Shown in pieces: positions 1-6,003 of a stretch of 7,391 nt of DNA; position 1 is the first letter of the stretch, and each line of letters starts with the position of its first letter. The notes below the pieces were generated by a model that made no database searches, was not told where the DNA came from, and saw only the letters and a program-made list of their open reading frames with translations. The position numbers were made by a program, and so were the translations under genes. Where the stretch lies: NCBI GenBank assembly GCA_037446075.1, contig JBBIJH010000135.1, positions 1 through 7,391 of the forward strand, in the 5' to 3' direction. The stretch comes from JBBIJH01 sp037446075. GTDB taxonomy: Bacteria > Bacteroidota > Ignavibacteria > UBA10030 > JAHEZR01.

Positions 1-283
1 AGAGAATATTATCAAATTCCTCCCCGAGGCTGAAGAGCCACATGAAAAAGAACGCAAGGTTGATCCCATACAAACCCGAAAGTAGGACGGAGTAGTTCTT
101 GTGCATCGACAACGCGATCTTCCGCATCGCTCGTCGCGGGGACTCGATCAACTGCCAGATTGTGTTGAAGAAATCAAGTGTCGCCACCCGCGCCTGTAGG
201 AAGCCGCCGCAGTTCGAGCAGACGACTGCCAGGTCAGAGTTCATCGTGCCGCAGGTGGGACATTGAATCAATCTTGCCTGCAT
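1..283 (-). CDS. Zinc-ribbon membrane protein, probably Yip1-like (C terminus outside window)
   Basis: The visible part is the N-terminal 94 residues; the gene runs off the left edge. It opens with a four-cysteine zinc ribbon (Cys8-x2-Cys11 and Cys22-x2-Cys25). An amphipathic stretch follows, containing an E-S-P-R-R-A-M-R-K motif at about 47-55, and then a hydrophobic segment at about 64-87 (rich in Leu, Phe, Gly and Trp) that is probably the first transmembrane helix. A zinc ribbon followed by a 'SPR..R' segment and membrane helices resembles bacterial Yip1-domain proteins, a membrane family without a well-defined bacterial function. That assignment is inference, since the rest of the protein is missing. 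The ATG is preceded by GGTGA seven bases upstream; a GTG directly before it is the alternative start. The gene begins 21 bases after the tryptophanase stop codon, so the two are probably co-transcribed. Confidence 0.72.
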   Translation of the reverse strand, partial: MQARLIQCPTCGTMNSDLAVVCSNCGGFLQARVATLDFFNTIWQLIESPRRAMRKIALSMHKNYSVLLSGLYGINLAFFFMWLFSLGEEFDNIL

Positions 284-304
284 CACGAATTCACCAGATC
301 CGCA

Positions 305-1675
305 TCAGAGAGGCCGGAACCGTGCAGTGAAATGTCTGAGGAAAGGGGTTTCGTAAACGATCTCGTACCCTCTCAGCTCTTTCCTCCGTTGATAGACTTC
401 AGTGACACACTCAATCACGTAGTCGATGTGGCTCTGGGTGTACACGCGGCGCGGAATGGCGAGTCGAACGAGTTCCATCAGCGCCGGAATCAGGCGGCCC
501 GACTTGTCGTACTTCCCGAACATCACACTCCCAATCTCCACAGACCTTATTCCTCCCCATCGGTATAATTCGCAGACGATCGATTGACCAGGATACTCTT
601 CTGGCGGGATGTGTGGAGCAAATGCCTTCGCATCGAGATAGATTGCGTGACCGCCCGAGGGTTGAAGAATGGGCACACCGGCTGCCACGAGCTTCTCGCC
701 AAGGTACTCCACAGAGCGCAAGCGATATGTGAGATAATGCTCGTCAAGAACTTCTTCCAGTCCCTGTGCGATCGCCTCCAAATCTCTTCCAGCGAGTCCA
801 CCATACGTCGGGAATCCTTCCGTAACGATGAGGATGTTCCGGGCCTTGGTTGCCAGCTCATCATCATTGACTCCGAGGAACCCACCCATGTTGACGAGCG
901 CATCTTTCTTCGCGCTGAGGGTACATCCGTCCGCATACGAGAACATCTCCCGCACGATTTCCTTGGGGGTTTTCTCGCTGTAACCTCTTTCTCTCTTCTT
1001 GATGAAGAAGGCGTTCTCCGCAAACCGACACGCATCGAGGAAAAGGGGAATCCTGTATCTCGAGAGTAGCTCTTTGGTCTTTCGGATGTTTTCCATCGAG
1101 ACGGGTTGACCGCCTCCAGCGTTGTTCGTGACCGTTAGCATACACAGGGGAATATTTTCGGCGCCTCTCTGTTGTATCAACCTTTCTAACCCGGGCAGGT
1201 CGATATTTCCTTTGAAATCATAGACCGCTTCCGGATGTTTCGCTTCCTCGATGGGTAGGTCGATTGCCTCGGCGCCCGTGAACTCAATGTTCGCTCGCGT
1301 TGTATCGAAGTGAGTGTTGTTGGGTATCACTTTCCCGGGTCCGCCCACGATGGTAAAAAGAATTTTTTCCGCAGCTCGCCCTTGATGTGTCGGAATGATA
1401 TACGTGAATCCCGTCAGCTCCTTCGCGATCTTCTCGAGCCTGTAAAAGCTCCTTGACCCAGCATACGATTCGTCCCCTTCCATCATTCCGGCCCATTGTT
1501 TGGCACTCATCGCGGCTGTACCGCTGTCAGTGAGCAAATCGATGAGGACATCCTCAGCGTGGATGAAGAATGGATTGTACCCGGCTTCTTCGAGGATTCT
1601 CTCGCGCTCTTCAATCGTCGTGAATCGAATCGGCTCGACGGATTTGATTTTGAAAGGCTCGATGATCGTCTTCAT
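305..1675 (-). CDS. tnaA: Beta-eliminating lyase, tryptophanase type (tryptophanase / tyrosine phenol-lyase family)
   Basis: A cytosolic PLP enzyme of fold type I. Tryptophanase splits L-tryptophan into indole, pyruvate and ammonia; its sister enzyme tyrosine phenol-lyase (TPL) does the same with tyrosine, giving phenol. The protein has 456 residues, and family positions fall at TPL numbers without gaps: Thr49, Ser51, Tyr71, Arg100 (QGR), Phe123, Asn185, Asp214 and Arg217 (D-A-C-R), Ser254, the PLP lysine Lys257 (S-A-K-K-D) and Arg404. At three positions that, from memory, separate the two enzymes it has Asp124, Ile381 and His448, the tryptophanase residues, where TPL has Thr, Arg and Phe. 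I therefore favour tryptophanase, although the N-terminal third (for example K-Q-W-A-G-M-M) reads more like TPL. The ATG fits the family N terminus (E-P-F-K-I-K-S-V-E-P) but has no clear ribosome binding site. The gene lies 120 bases after apt. Confidence 0.9.
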   Translation of the reverse strand: MKTIIEPFKIKSVEPIRFTTIEERERILEEAGYNPFFIHAEDVLIDLLTDSGTAAMSAKQWAGMMEGDESYAGSRSFYRLEKIAKELTGFTYIIPTHQGRAAEKILFTIVGGPGKVIPNNTHFDTTRANIEFTGAEAIDLPIEEAKHPEAVYDFKGNIDLPGLERLIQQRGAENIPLCMLTVTNNAGGGQPVSMENIRKTKELLSRYRIPLFLDACRFAENAFFIKKRERGYSEKTPKEIVREMFSYADGCTLSAKKDALVNMGGFLGVNDDELATKARNILIVTEGFPTYGGLAGRDLEAIAQGLEEVLDEHYLTYRLRSVEYLGEKLVAAGVPILQPSGGHAIYLDAKAFAPHIPPEEYPGQSIVCELYRWGGIRSVEIGSVMFGKYDKSGRLIPALMELVRLAIPRRVYTQSHIDYVIECVTEVYQRRKELRGYEIVYETPFLRHFTARFRPL

Positions 1676-1691
1676 GATCAGAAATTAGAGA

Positions 1692-1705
1692 CGAGAATTT
1701 TCTCG
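1692..1705. promoter_or_regulatory. Palindrome upstream of the tryptophanase gene
   Basis: CGAGAA-TT-TTCTCG is a perfect inverted repeat with 6-base arms and a 2-base centre. It ends 16 bases before the ATG of the lyase gene, in the 120-base gap after apt. Size and position would suit an operator. No regulator is identifiable, and a palindrome of this length can occur by chance. I could not find a convincing -35/-10 pair around it. Confidence 0.25.
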
Positions 1706-1795
1706 CATCCTGATTGAGTCCAACGGTAGGATTTTTGGTCTTCGGGATCTGGTGCCTCAGGGATGTCGTGGTTGGCCACCTTCTCGGTCGAGCTG

Positions 1796-2335
1796 TCACT
1801 CTCTGTCGTAAGTCACAATCGAGTAGATGTCGTAGTTCATGAGTCGATCGCGCCCTTTCAGAAAAGAAAGTTCGACCAGGAAGCAGAGTCCTACAATTTT
1901 GCCTCCAAGTCGCTCGATGAGACGGCACGCAGCGAGAACGGTCCCTCCTGTTGCCAGAAGGTCGTCGTGCACGAGGACTCGCTCACCGGGTGAGATGGCG
2001 TCTTCGTGGATTTCCATCGCATCCATGCCGTATTCGAGTTGGTATTCCTCCCGAATCGTCTTTGCCGGGAGCTTCGATGGTTTCCGAATCGGAACGAACC
2101 CAGCTCCTAACCTGTGGGCGAGGACCGCACCAAAGATGAAGCCGCGCGACTCCACACTCACCACCTTGTCGATCTTCTCGCTCTTGTACTTCTTGTAGAA
2201 CAAATCCACTGCCTGTCGGAACGCCTCCTTATCCTTCAGGAGTGTCGTGATGTCGCGAAAGACGATCCCCTTCTTGGGAAAGTCAGGGACGCTGCGAATG
2301 TGTTTTTTAAGGTCGAGGGCCAAGAGACCACGCAA
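1796..2335 (-). CDS. apt: Adenine phosphoribosyltransferase
   Basis: A purine-salvage enzyme of the cytosol: adenine plus PRPP gives AMP and pyrophosphate. The 179 residues match the family's usual length (about 170-185). The N-terminal P-D-F-P-K-K-G-I-V-F-R-D-I-T motif is at about 17-30, E-S-R-G-F-I-F-G at 62-69, the flexible loop R-K-P-S-K-L-P...E-Y-G at about 84-103, and the PRPP-binding signature V-L-V-H-D-D-L-L-A-T-G-G-T at 120-132, with the Asp-Asp pair and Gly-rich loop intact. There is no ATG near the expected N terminus. The chosen start is a TTG; a second in-frame TTG four codons on (at 2323) is equally possible and would sit closer to the length of Bacillus-type Apt. Neither has a strong ribosome binding site. 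The start lies 15 bases after the stop of the crotonase gene, in the same frame as that stop, suggesting translational coupling within one operon. Confidence 0.95.
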   Translation of the reverse strand: MRGLLALDLKKHIRSVPDFPKKGIVFRDITTLLKDKEAFRQAVDLFYKKYKSEKIDKVVSVESRGFIFGAVLAHRLGAGFVPIRKPSKLPAKTIREEYQLEYGMDAMEIHEDAISPGERVLVHDDLLATGGTVLAACRLIERLGGKIVGLCFLVELSFLKGRDRLMNYDIYSIVTYDRE

Positions 2336-2350
2336 TATAGATTCAAACTT

Positions 2351-3136
2351 CTACCAGGACACGCGTTCTTTTTTCAGAAACGCCTGCAAACCTTTCTTGA
2401 AATCATCCGTCATTCGAGTCAGCGCGTTCATATTTGCGGCATATTCGAGAGCGTCAACGAAGTTCAGGCCGTCTAACTTTGAAAACATCTCCTTGCACAG
2501 CGCCATTGACCGGGGACTGTTTGCCTCTGCCAGTTCTCGCGCGAGGTTACCCACGTGCTCGTCCAACGTTTGCTCCGGGACGGACTTTGTCACGAGCCCA
2601 ATCCGTTCTGCTTCCCTTGCGTCGATGACGTTCCCGGTTAACACCAATTCGCGAGCGCGCCCTTCTCCGATTCTCTTGATGAGGAAAGTTAAGACAATGG
2701 CGGGCAAGAATCCAATGCGGACCTCGCTATACCCGAACTTCGCCGACTCCTCCGCAGCAATGGCGAAGTCGCACACTGTGGCAAGTCCGCAACCTCCGGC
2801 GATCGCCGGACCGCGGACCTTCGCGATTACGGGCTTCCGGAGTGTGTAGATTTGCTGGAAGAGCCGCATCAGGTTCAACGAGTCTTCTTTGTTCTGCTCG
2901 AAGCCGTAGTCGGAGATCTTCAGGAGATAGTCAACATCCGCGCCTGCACAAAATGTCCCTCCCGCGCCGGTCAGCACAACGATCCGCACATCCTGGGATC
3001 TCTCTGCCTGTGAAAAAGCCTGACGTAGTTCGCCGATCATCGAATCGTCGAGGGCGTTCCTTTTCTCGGGACGGTTCAGCGTGATCGTGCACGTTTTGTT
3101 AGTGGTGGAGTAGAGAATTTTCTGGTAGCCCGGCAT
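2351..3136 (-). CDS. Enoyl-CoA hydratase/isomerase (crotonase) family protein
   Basis: A 261-residue protein with the crotonase fold, normal length for the family. Visible are the N-terminal I-T-L-N-R-P-E-K-R-N-A-L motif (18-29), the first oxyanion-hole segment G-G-T-F-C-A-G-A-D-V (59-68), the second one with G-P-A-I-A-G-G-C-G-L-A (109-119), and a C-terminal trimerisation helix. Of the two glutamates used by classical enoyl-CoA hydratase, the second is kept (Glu138, in F-G-Y-S-E), while the first is replaced by Gly117. This is seen in several crotonase subgroups with other substrates, so the exact reaction (hydration or isomerisation of an acyl-CoA in fatty-acid or branched-chain amino-acid breakdown) cannot be read from the sequence. 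The G-F-L-P-A-I-V stretch after the glutamate resembles proteins often labelled methylglutaconyl-CoA hydratase in Bacteroidota. The start is ATG without an evident ribosome binding site. It is followed closely by apt. Confidence 0.9.
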   Translation of the reverse strand: MPGYQKILYSTTNKTCTITLNRPEKRNALDDSMIGELRQAFSQAERSQDVRIVVLTGAGGTFCAGADVDYLLKISDYGFEQNKEDSLNLMRLFQQIYTLRKPVIAKVRGPAIAGGCGLATVCDFAIAAEESAKFGYSEVRIGFLPAIVLTFLIKRIGEGRARELVLTGNVIDAREAERIGLVTKSVPEQTLDEHVGNLARELAEANSPRSMALCKEMFSKLDGLNFVDALEYAANMNALTRMTDDFKKGLQAFLKKERVSW

Positions 3137-3194
3137 AGGTTACATCTGGCTCACAGGTGCTGTGGCTATTGACAAGGCATGAAGCAGGAAAAGG

Positions 3195-3417
3195 TCACCG
3201 ATAGGTTTCTCTTGGATGCTTCATTTTGATGAGTAGAGTATCCGGTGATCGCCACTCCGGATGCGCTGGCCTTCTTGGGCACTGAATTTTGCACGCCCGC
3301 GTGGCGAGGTTCGTTCTGAAGTTGACTGATACGGCGGCCAGTACGTCGGGCTTCGTTATCCGGAAGCCTCTCAAGATCGCGCGGTGCGGATGGTTTAATG
3401 ATTATTTCGCAAGCCAC
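3195..3417 (-). pseudogene. Decayed RelE/ParE-family toxin
   Basis: From a GTG at 3417 the reading frame gives a typical RelE/ParE N terminus: E-I-I-I-K-P-S-A-P-R-D-L-E-R-L-P, then R-R-I..L..E-P-R-H-A-G-V-Q. At about 3287-3291 the family match jumps frame: using one A again in the run of four gives K-F-S-A-Q-E-G-Q-R-I-R-S-G-D-H-R-I-L-Y-S, the central beta-strand region of the fold. It jumps again near 3230 to the third frame, giving I-K-M-K-H-P-R-E-T-Y-R and a stop at 3195-3197. This is the usual C terminus (H-R-x-x-x-Y-R), but the I-D-D... strand normally found between is missing. So there is a probable 1-base deletion plus a second lesion with loss of roughly 8-11 codons. Intact relatives are mRNA interferases or gyrase poisons; this copy cannot make one. 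Its first frame stays open to 3166, with a tail unrelated to the family. Confidence 0.78.
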
Positions 3418-3430
3418 GCTTCTTGAGCTA

Positions 3431-3679
3431 TTAATCTAGCGGAACAATCTTTTCGACGTACGTGCTTTGGCGCTTCAAGGTCTGCGATATCTTCAAGAAG
3501 TCCAATCCGCTCGCCAAAGGTGGCTCTTCTTCAACTTTTGCCACTCCTTGCGAGGGATGCGAAAATCGGTTTCGTTTTTCTGAGCACCGTCGGTCCGGGG
3601 ACTTCGTTGCCCCATCAGATATTAGTGAAACAGCGCCAGAAATGCAAGGTAATAAAAAAAGTCAAGTCTCCCCATCCAT
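3431..3679 (-). pseudogene. Probable decayed antitoxin partner (Phd/YefM-like)
   Basis: Directly upstream of the toxin remnant, an ATG at 3679 has a good ribosome binding site (AGGTGA, five bases before the preceding ACTCC). The TAA at 3431-3433 is in the same frame, 83 codons later: the usual size of a Phd/YefM antitoxin and 13 bases before the toxin start. The frame is broken by a TGA at codon 6. In the middle the most antitoxin-like reading is another frame: G-N-E-V....T-V-L-R-K-T-K-P-I-F-A-S-L-A-R-S-G-K (about 3611 to 3546), which recalls the 'G-E-E-V..V-L-R-x-G-K-P-V-A' core of Phd proteins. The original frame returns after an A run with V-E-E-E-P-P-L and ends K-I-V-P-L-D. I infer a nonsense change and compensating small indels. 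The family call rests on this short core, on size and on position beside the toxin; it is tentative. Confidence 0.42.
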
Positions 3680-3850
3680 GGAGTTCACCTGAAAAAAGAT
3701 AACTGATTCCAACGCATCCCCTCTCCGCGTCTCTGGCGAAGAGAAGGGGAATCGAAAGGGGTGAGTTTACGGCATCGGTGGCCAGGTGGTTGATACTTCA
3801 CCGGTGCTGGAAAGATTTCACCTTTCCCGGAGAAAATGTGGAAAGTCAAG
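3680..3850. other. Non-coding stretch between the antitoxin remnant and the glnA terminator
   Basis: I see no gene here on either strand. It holds two possible hairpins: CCCCTCTC (3718-3725) pairing with GAGAAGGGG (3741-3749, one bulged A) around a 15-base loop, and GGAAAG (3809-3814) pairing with CTTTCC (3822-3827). Neither is followed by a T tract on either strand, so I do not call them terminators. Whatever promoter once served the toxin-antitoxin pair should lie here, but none stands out. Confidence 0.5.
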
Positions 3851-3877
3851 AATAAAAAACCCCCGGCGCGCGGGGGT
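3851..3877 (-). terminator. Intrinsic terminator of the lrp-glnA unit
   Basis: Read on the minus strand, a 7-base GC-rich stem (ACCCCCG pairing with CGGGGGT, 3877-3871 with 3865-3859) closes a 5-base loop and is followed at once by TTTTTATT. It starts 29 bases after the glnA stop codon. This is a textbook Rho-independent terminator. It also separates glnA from the toxin-antitoxin remnant downstream. Confidence 0.93.
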
Positions 3878-3906
3878 CCATTTCAGACGACCGATTTTCT
3901 CAGCTT

Positions 3907-5345
3907 TCAGATGTCATAGTATAGCGCGAACTCGTACGGATGCGGTCTGAGCTGCATCGGCTTGACTTCTTTCTCNNNNNNNNNNACGCGATCCACGTCT
4001 GGATCACATCCTCTGTGAAGACCCCTCCCTTCAGGAGGAAGTCATGGTCGACCTCGAGGGCCTTTAAAGCCTCTTCAAGAGATCCGGGAGTCGAGGGCAC
4101 GCCGTTCGATTCGTGAGCTTCCAGTTCGTAAATGTCTTTATCGATTGGCTCACCCGGGTCGATCTTTTTCGCGATGCCGTCAAGGCCTGCCATCAGCATT
4201 GCGGCGAAGGCGAGATAAGGATTACAGGAGGGGTCGGGGCAACGGAACTCGATCCTCTTCGATTTCGGATTGTTGGAGTAGAGTGGAATCCGAACGGCTG
4301 CGCTTCTATTCCGCCTCGAGTACACGAGATTGACCGGTGCCTCAAAGCCCGGGACGAGACGCTTGTACGAGTTGGTAGTCGGGGCGACAAAAGCGCAAAG
4401 CGCGGGGGCGTGTTTCAATAAACCACCGATATAGTACAATGCGGTCTTACTCAGGTTCGCGTACTCGTTTCCGTAGAAAAGGTTCTTCTGCTTCTTCCAG
4501 AGGCTCTGATGGACGTGCATTCCCGACCCATTGTCGTTGAAGATCGGCTTCGGCATGAAGGTAACCGTCTTGCCATACTTATGCGCTACGTTCTTCGTGA
4601 TATACTTGTAGATGGTAAGTTTGTCGGCCATCCTCGTCAGGGCATCGAACTTCATGTCGATTTCTGTTTGCCCCGCCGTGGCGACTTCGTGGTGGTGAAC
4701 CTCAACTTTTACACCGACGGATTCGAGAGTCAGCACCATCTCCGACCGGATATCCTGCAAACTATCGACTGGCGGAATCGGAAAATATCCTTCCTTGTAA
4801 CGCGGTCGGTGACCAAGGTTCGGCTTGCCGTTTCCGTTCCCTCCACTGTTCCAGAATCCTTCTTCGGAGTCGAGGTAGTAGTAGCCGAAGTTATACGACT
4901 GATCAAAACGAACACTGTCGAGAATGAAAAACTCCGCTTCGGGTCCGAAGTACGCAGCGTCCGCGATGCCGGTTTTCTTCAAGTACGCTTCTGCTTTCTC
5001 GGCGACGTAGCGAGGATCGCGTGTATATAGTTTTCCCGTGACAGGGTCCTTCACATTACAGATCATGTTCAAAGTCGGGACAGAAGTGAAAGGATCCATG
5101 AAGCAAGAATGTGGATCAGGGATCAGCACCATGTCGCTCTCCTGGATCTTCTGGAATCCCCTGATACTGGACCCATCGAAACCCACCCCTTCTTCGAATG
5201 AATCCTCGGTCAACTCCGATGGTGTAAGCGAAAAATGCTGCCACTGTCCAGGAAAATCTAGGAACTTCAAATCGACGATCTTCACGTCGTTGTCCTTAAT
5301 GCTTTTAAAAACTTTCCCAACACTATTCGTCGGAGTTCTTGACAT
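3907..5345 (-). CDS. glnA: Glutamine synthetase, type I (beta-like)
   Basis: Makes glutamine from glutamate, ammonia and ATP; active as a cytosolic dodecamer. Visible landmarks are the Asp loop (G-F-D-G-S-S, 55-60), metal-binding F-G-P-E-A-E-F (133-139), the G-H-R-P...G-Y-F-P-I-P-P-V-D-S segment (about 178-195), H-H-H-E-V-A-T-A-G-Q (217-226), N-G-S-G-M-H (272-277), the glutamate flap (P-T-T-N-S-Y-K-R-L-V-P-G-F-E, 322-335) and R-I-E-F-R (364-368). Tyr406 aligns with the adenylylation tyrosine (397 in E. coli), but its surroundings (D-I-Y-E-L-E) differ from the enterobacterial site (L-Y-D-L-P), so that control is uncertain. Ten Ns cut the gene near its 3' end. After them the true frame reads E-K-E-V-K-P-M-Q-L-R-P-H-P-Y-E-F and so on to D-I and a TGA at 3907-3909, the standard C terminus. 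Expected length is about 478 residues. The start has a strong site (AAGGAG, 9 bases before ATG) and follows lrp by 31 bases. Confidence 0.97.
3976..3985. other. Assembly gap (10 Ns) inside glnA
   Basis: The coding frames on the two sides of the Ns do not join through exactly 10 bases. Relatives have three residues between I-A and E-K-E-V; the first base (T, minus strand) is present, so about 8 unknown bases are expected. Ten is therefore probably a scaffolding placeholder, and the apparent frameshift is not biological. Confidence 0.85.
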
Positions 5346-5376
5346 GGTCTGTCTCTCCTTTTCAGATAGTGAAGAA

Positions 5377-5835
5377 CTATTTTGAATGGTTTACTTTAAT
5401 TCTTGTGGTCTCTTTTGACGAAGAGAGGACAACACTTGTGAGCGTTCCTACTACTCCCGCCCACGCTTGAATTTTTGAGAGCAGTTTTTCGAGCGAAGCA
5501 GTGTTCTCCGTCGTGACTTTCAGCAAATGCGTCCCCTTCCCGGTGACCGCATGACATTCGAGGATCTCGTCTGTTGAATTCGCGTGTTCAATGAATGCCG
5601 GATAATGCTTCGAGCTGTCGACAGTGACGAGAATGAAAGCAGTAACATCTCTTCCGAGCTTCTTTGGGTCGACACGCGCATAGTAGCCAGTGATAATTCC
5701 CGTCTCCTCAAGCTTCCGCAGCCGTTCGCTGACAGAGGGCGTTGAAAGGCCAACCGCCTCGGCGAGGTCATTACGTCGTGTTCGACCATTTTTCTGCAAT
5801 ATCTCCAGGATCTTGATGTCGATCTCGTCAAGCAT
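5377..5835 (-). CDS. Lrp/AsnC-family transcriptional regulator
   Basis: A 152-residue DNA-binding regulator of normal length. An N-terminal winged helix-turn-helix (about 4-60) contains D-E-I-D-I-K-I-L-E-I-L-Q, then the HTH with R-N-D-L-A-E-A-V-G-L-S and recognition helix S-T-P-S-V-S-E-R-L-R-K-L-E. A C-terminal RAM domain (about 66-138) follows, which in this family forms octamers and binds an amino-acid effector; the A-V-T-G-K-G-T-H-L-L-K-V loop (96-107) is its effector-side hallmark. It is the first gene of a two-gene unit with glnA (31-base gap), so its likely job is to set glnA expression in response to glutamine or another amino acid and to regulate itself. That role is inferred from position, as is usual for Lrp proteins next to a target gene. 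The ATG was chosen from the M-L-D-E-I-D start of the family; a GGTGG lies 10 bases upstream. Confidence 0.93.
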   Translation of the reverse strand: MLDEIDIKILEILQKNGRTRRNDLAEAVGLSTPSVSERLRKLEETGIITGYYARVDPKKLGRDVTAFILVTVDSSKHYPAFIEHANSTDEILECHAVTGKGTHLLKVTTENTASLEKLLSKIQAWAGVVGTLTSVVLSSSKETTRIKVNHSK

Positions 5836-5946
5836 AGTAGTGCGGCCACCGCACAGCGCAAGGCAGATGTGTCCGGAACTTTACTTCGACAGGCAAATGC
5901 ATAAATTTCTTTAATATGATTAGGCCTTTCTCCTGTTTTGCCTTCA

Positions 5947-5975
5947 AATATAAGGAAGCATCCGGCTCTTGTCAA
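5947..5975 (-). promoter_or_regulatory. Sigma-70-type promoter of lrp-glnA
   Basis: On the minus strand TTGACA (5975-5970) is followed after exactly 17 bases by TATATT (5952-5947): a perfect -35 box, ideal spacing, and a -10 box with one mismatch to TATAAT. Transcription should begin near 5940, giving a leader of about 105 bases before the lrp ATG. It is the best promoter in the window. Confidence 0.88.
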
Positions 5976-5976
5976 G

Positions 5977-6003
5977 TGAAATTTTCAGCTGGGAAAAATT
6001 TTC
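5977..6003. promoter_or_regulatory. Tandem AT-rich palindromes upstream of the lrp-glnA promoter (putative Lrp operator)
   Basis: Two 11-base palindromes lie side by side: TGAAA-T-TTTCA (5977-5987) and GAAAA-A-TTTTC (5993-6003). Their centres are 16 bases apart. The outer parts also form a longer imperfect repeat, GTGAAA...TTTCAC (5976-6005). They sit next to the -35 box, at about -37 to -63 from the predicted start. AT-rich dyads with an A/T core are the type of site Lrp proteins bind, and the downstream gene encodes one, so autoregulation is plausible. The binding protein is inferred. Confidence 0.5.

Noticed and set aside
305..1675. Naming the lyase tyrosine phenol-lyase
   Set aside because: Length and parts of the sequence fit, but Asp124, Ile381 and His448 are tryptophanase residues at positions that define substrate choice.
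1694..1723. Promoter for the lyase (TTGGAC with a -10 around 1700)
   Set aside because: Both boxes match consensus at only about half of the positions, and any spacing choice is arbitrary.
2247..2849. A 200-codon plus-strand frame opposite the crotonase and apt genes
   Set aside because: The minus strand carries complete family motifs of both genes here; the plus-strand product is rich in Ser and Arg without any recognisable domain, as expected of an antisense shadow.
3285..3292. Programmed -1 frameshift in the toxin gene at the A run
   Set aside because: The run is not a standard slippery heptamer, and a second lesion with missing residues downstream points to decay.
3166..3417. An intact 83-residue gene of unknown function
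   Set aside because: Only its first half matches a family (RelE/ParE); the rest of that family's sequence follows in the other two frames, so this is a broken gene.
3900..3906. glnA ending at 3900 by reading straight through the Ns
   Set aside because: The resulting tail is not glutamine synthetase; the family C terminus is in the other frame and stops at 3907-3909.
4509..5030. A 173-codon plus-strand frame opposite glnA, and a 161-codon one opposite the lyase (584-1069)
   Set aside because: Both lie wholly inside strongly supported minus-strand genes and show no domain of their own.
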